Shown here: positions 5,088 through 5,091 of the stretch, piece by piece
Layout: each line of letters opens with the position of its first letter
Numbering within the stretch: the first letter of the stretch is position 1
Assembly (NCBI GenBank): GCA_002898135.1
Contig: BDTQ01000308.1
Location: forward strand, 1-5,091
DNA: 5,091 nt
Source: a bacterium BMS3Bbin07
Lineage (GTDB): Bacteria > Nitrospirota > Thermodesulfovibrionia > Thermodesulfovibrionales > JdFR-85
Direction of reading: 5' to 3'
Notes under the pieces: generated by a model
Databases searched by the model: none
The model's input: only the letters and a program-made list of their open reading frames with translations
Told to the model about the DNA's origin: nothing
Program-made: the position numbers and the translations under genes

Positions 5088-5091
5088 CGTC

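Overview
The window comes from a Gram-negative bacterium. It carries lpxC, the committed step of lipid A synthesis, an NtrC-type sigma-54 activator, and a sequence that matches a sigma-54 promoter very closely. Gene density, moderate base composition and short intergenic gaps look chromosomal. No mobile element, tRNA, rRNA or CRISPR array was seen. The mix of an NtrC-family activator, TldD, an MTAP-family phosphorylase and a Lys/Ala-repeat basic protein would fit Nitrospirota or Desulfobacterota relatives, but this placement is only an impression.

Layout. On the minus strand, a purine/methylthio-nucleoside phosphorylase (1828 to 1049) is followed, with a 14-base overlap, by an NtrC-family response regulator that runs off the left edge (1062 to 1). 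A 161-base divergent intergenic region (1829-1989) separates this pair from tldD (1990-3375, plus strand), whose product is the zinc metalloprotease partner of the TldD/TldE system. A 172-base gap (3376-3547) then leads to lpxC (3548-4435, plus strand). lpxC converges on a minus-strand gene (5087 to 4638) for a very basic protein made almost wholly of an 11-residue Ala/Lys/Thr/Val repeat. That gene ends in a clear intrinsic terminator (4626 to 4585).

How the parts may fit together. The most notable signal is in front of lpxC. A -24/-12 sigma-54 promoter with exact GG-N10-GC spacing is fused to an extended -10 sigma-70 hexamer, so both would start transcription about 9-10 bases before the ATG, and there is no Shine-Dalgarno sequence. 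A dyad lies about 110-150 bases upstream, where activators of sigma-54 usually bind. Together with an LpxC C-terminus that does not look like the E. coli FtsH degron, this suggests lipid A synthesis here may be controlled by transcription. Whether the response regulator in this window is the activator is speculation.

The phosphorylase belongs to the MTAP/PNP family. At the base-recognition position it has the Asn typical of 6-oxopurine enzymes rather than the Asp of adenine-specific MTAP, so a default MTAP annotation would probably give the wrong substrate.
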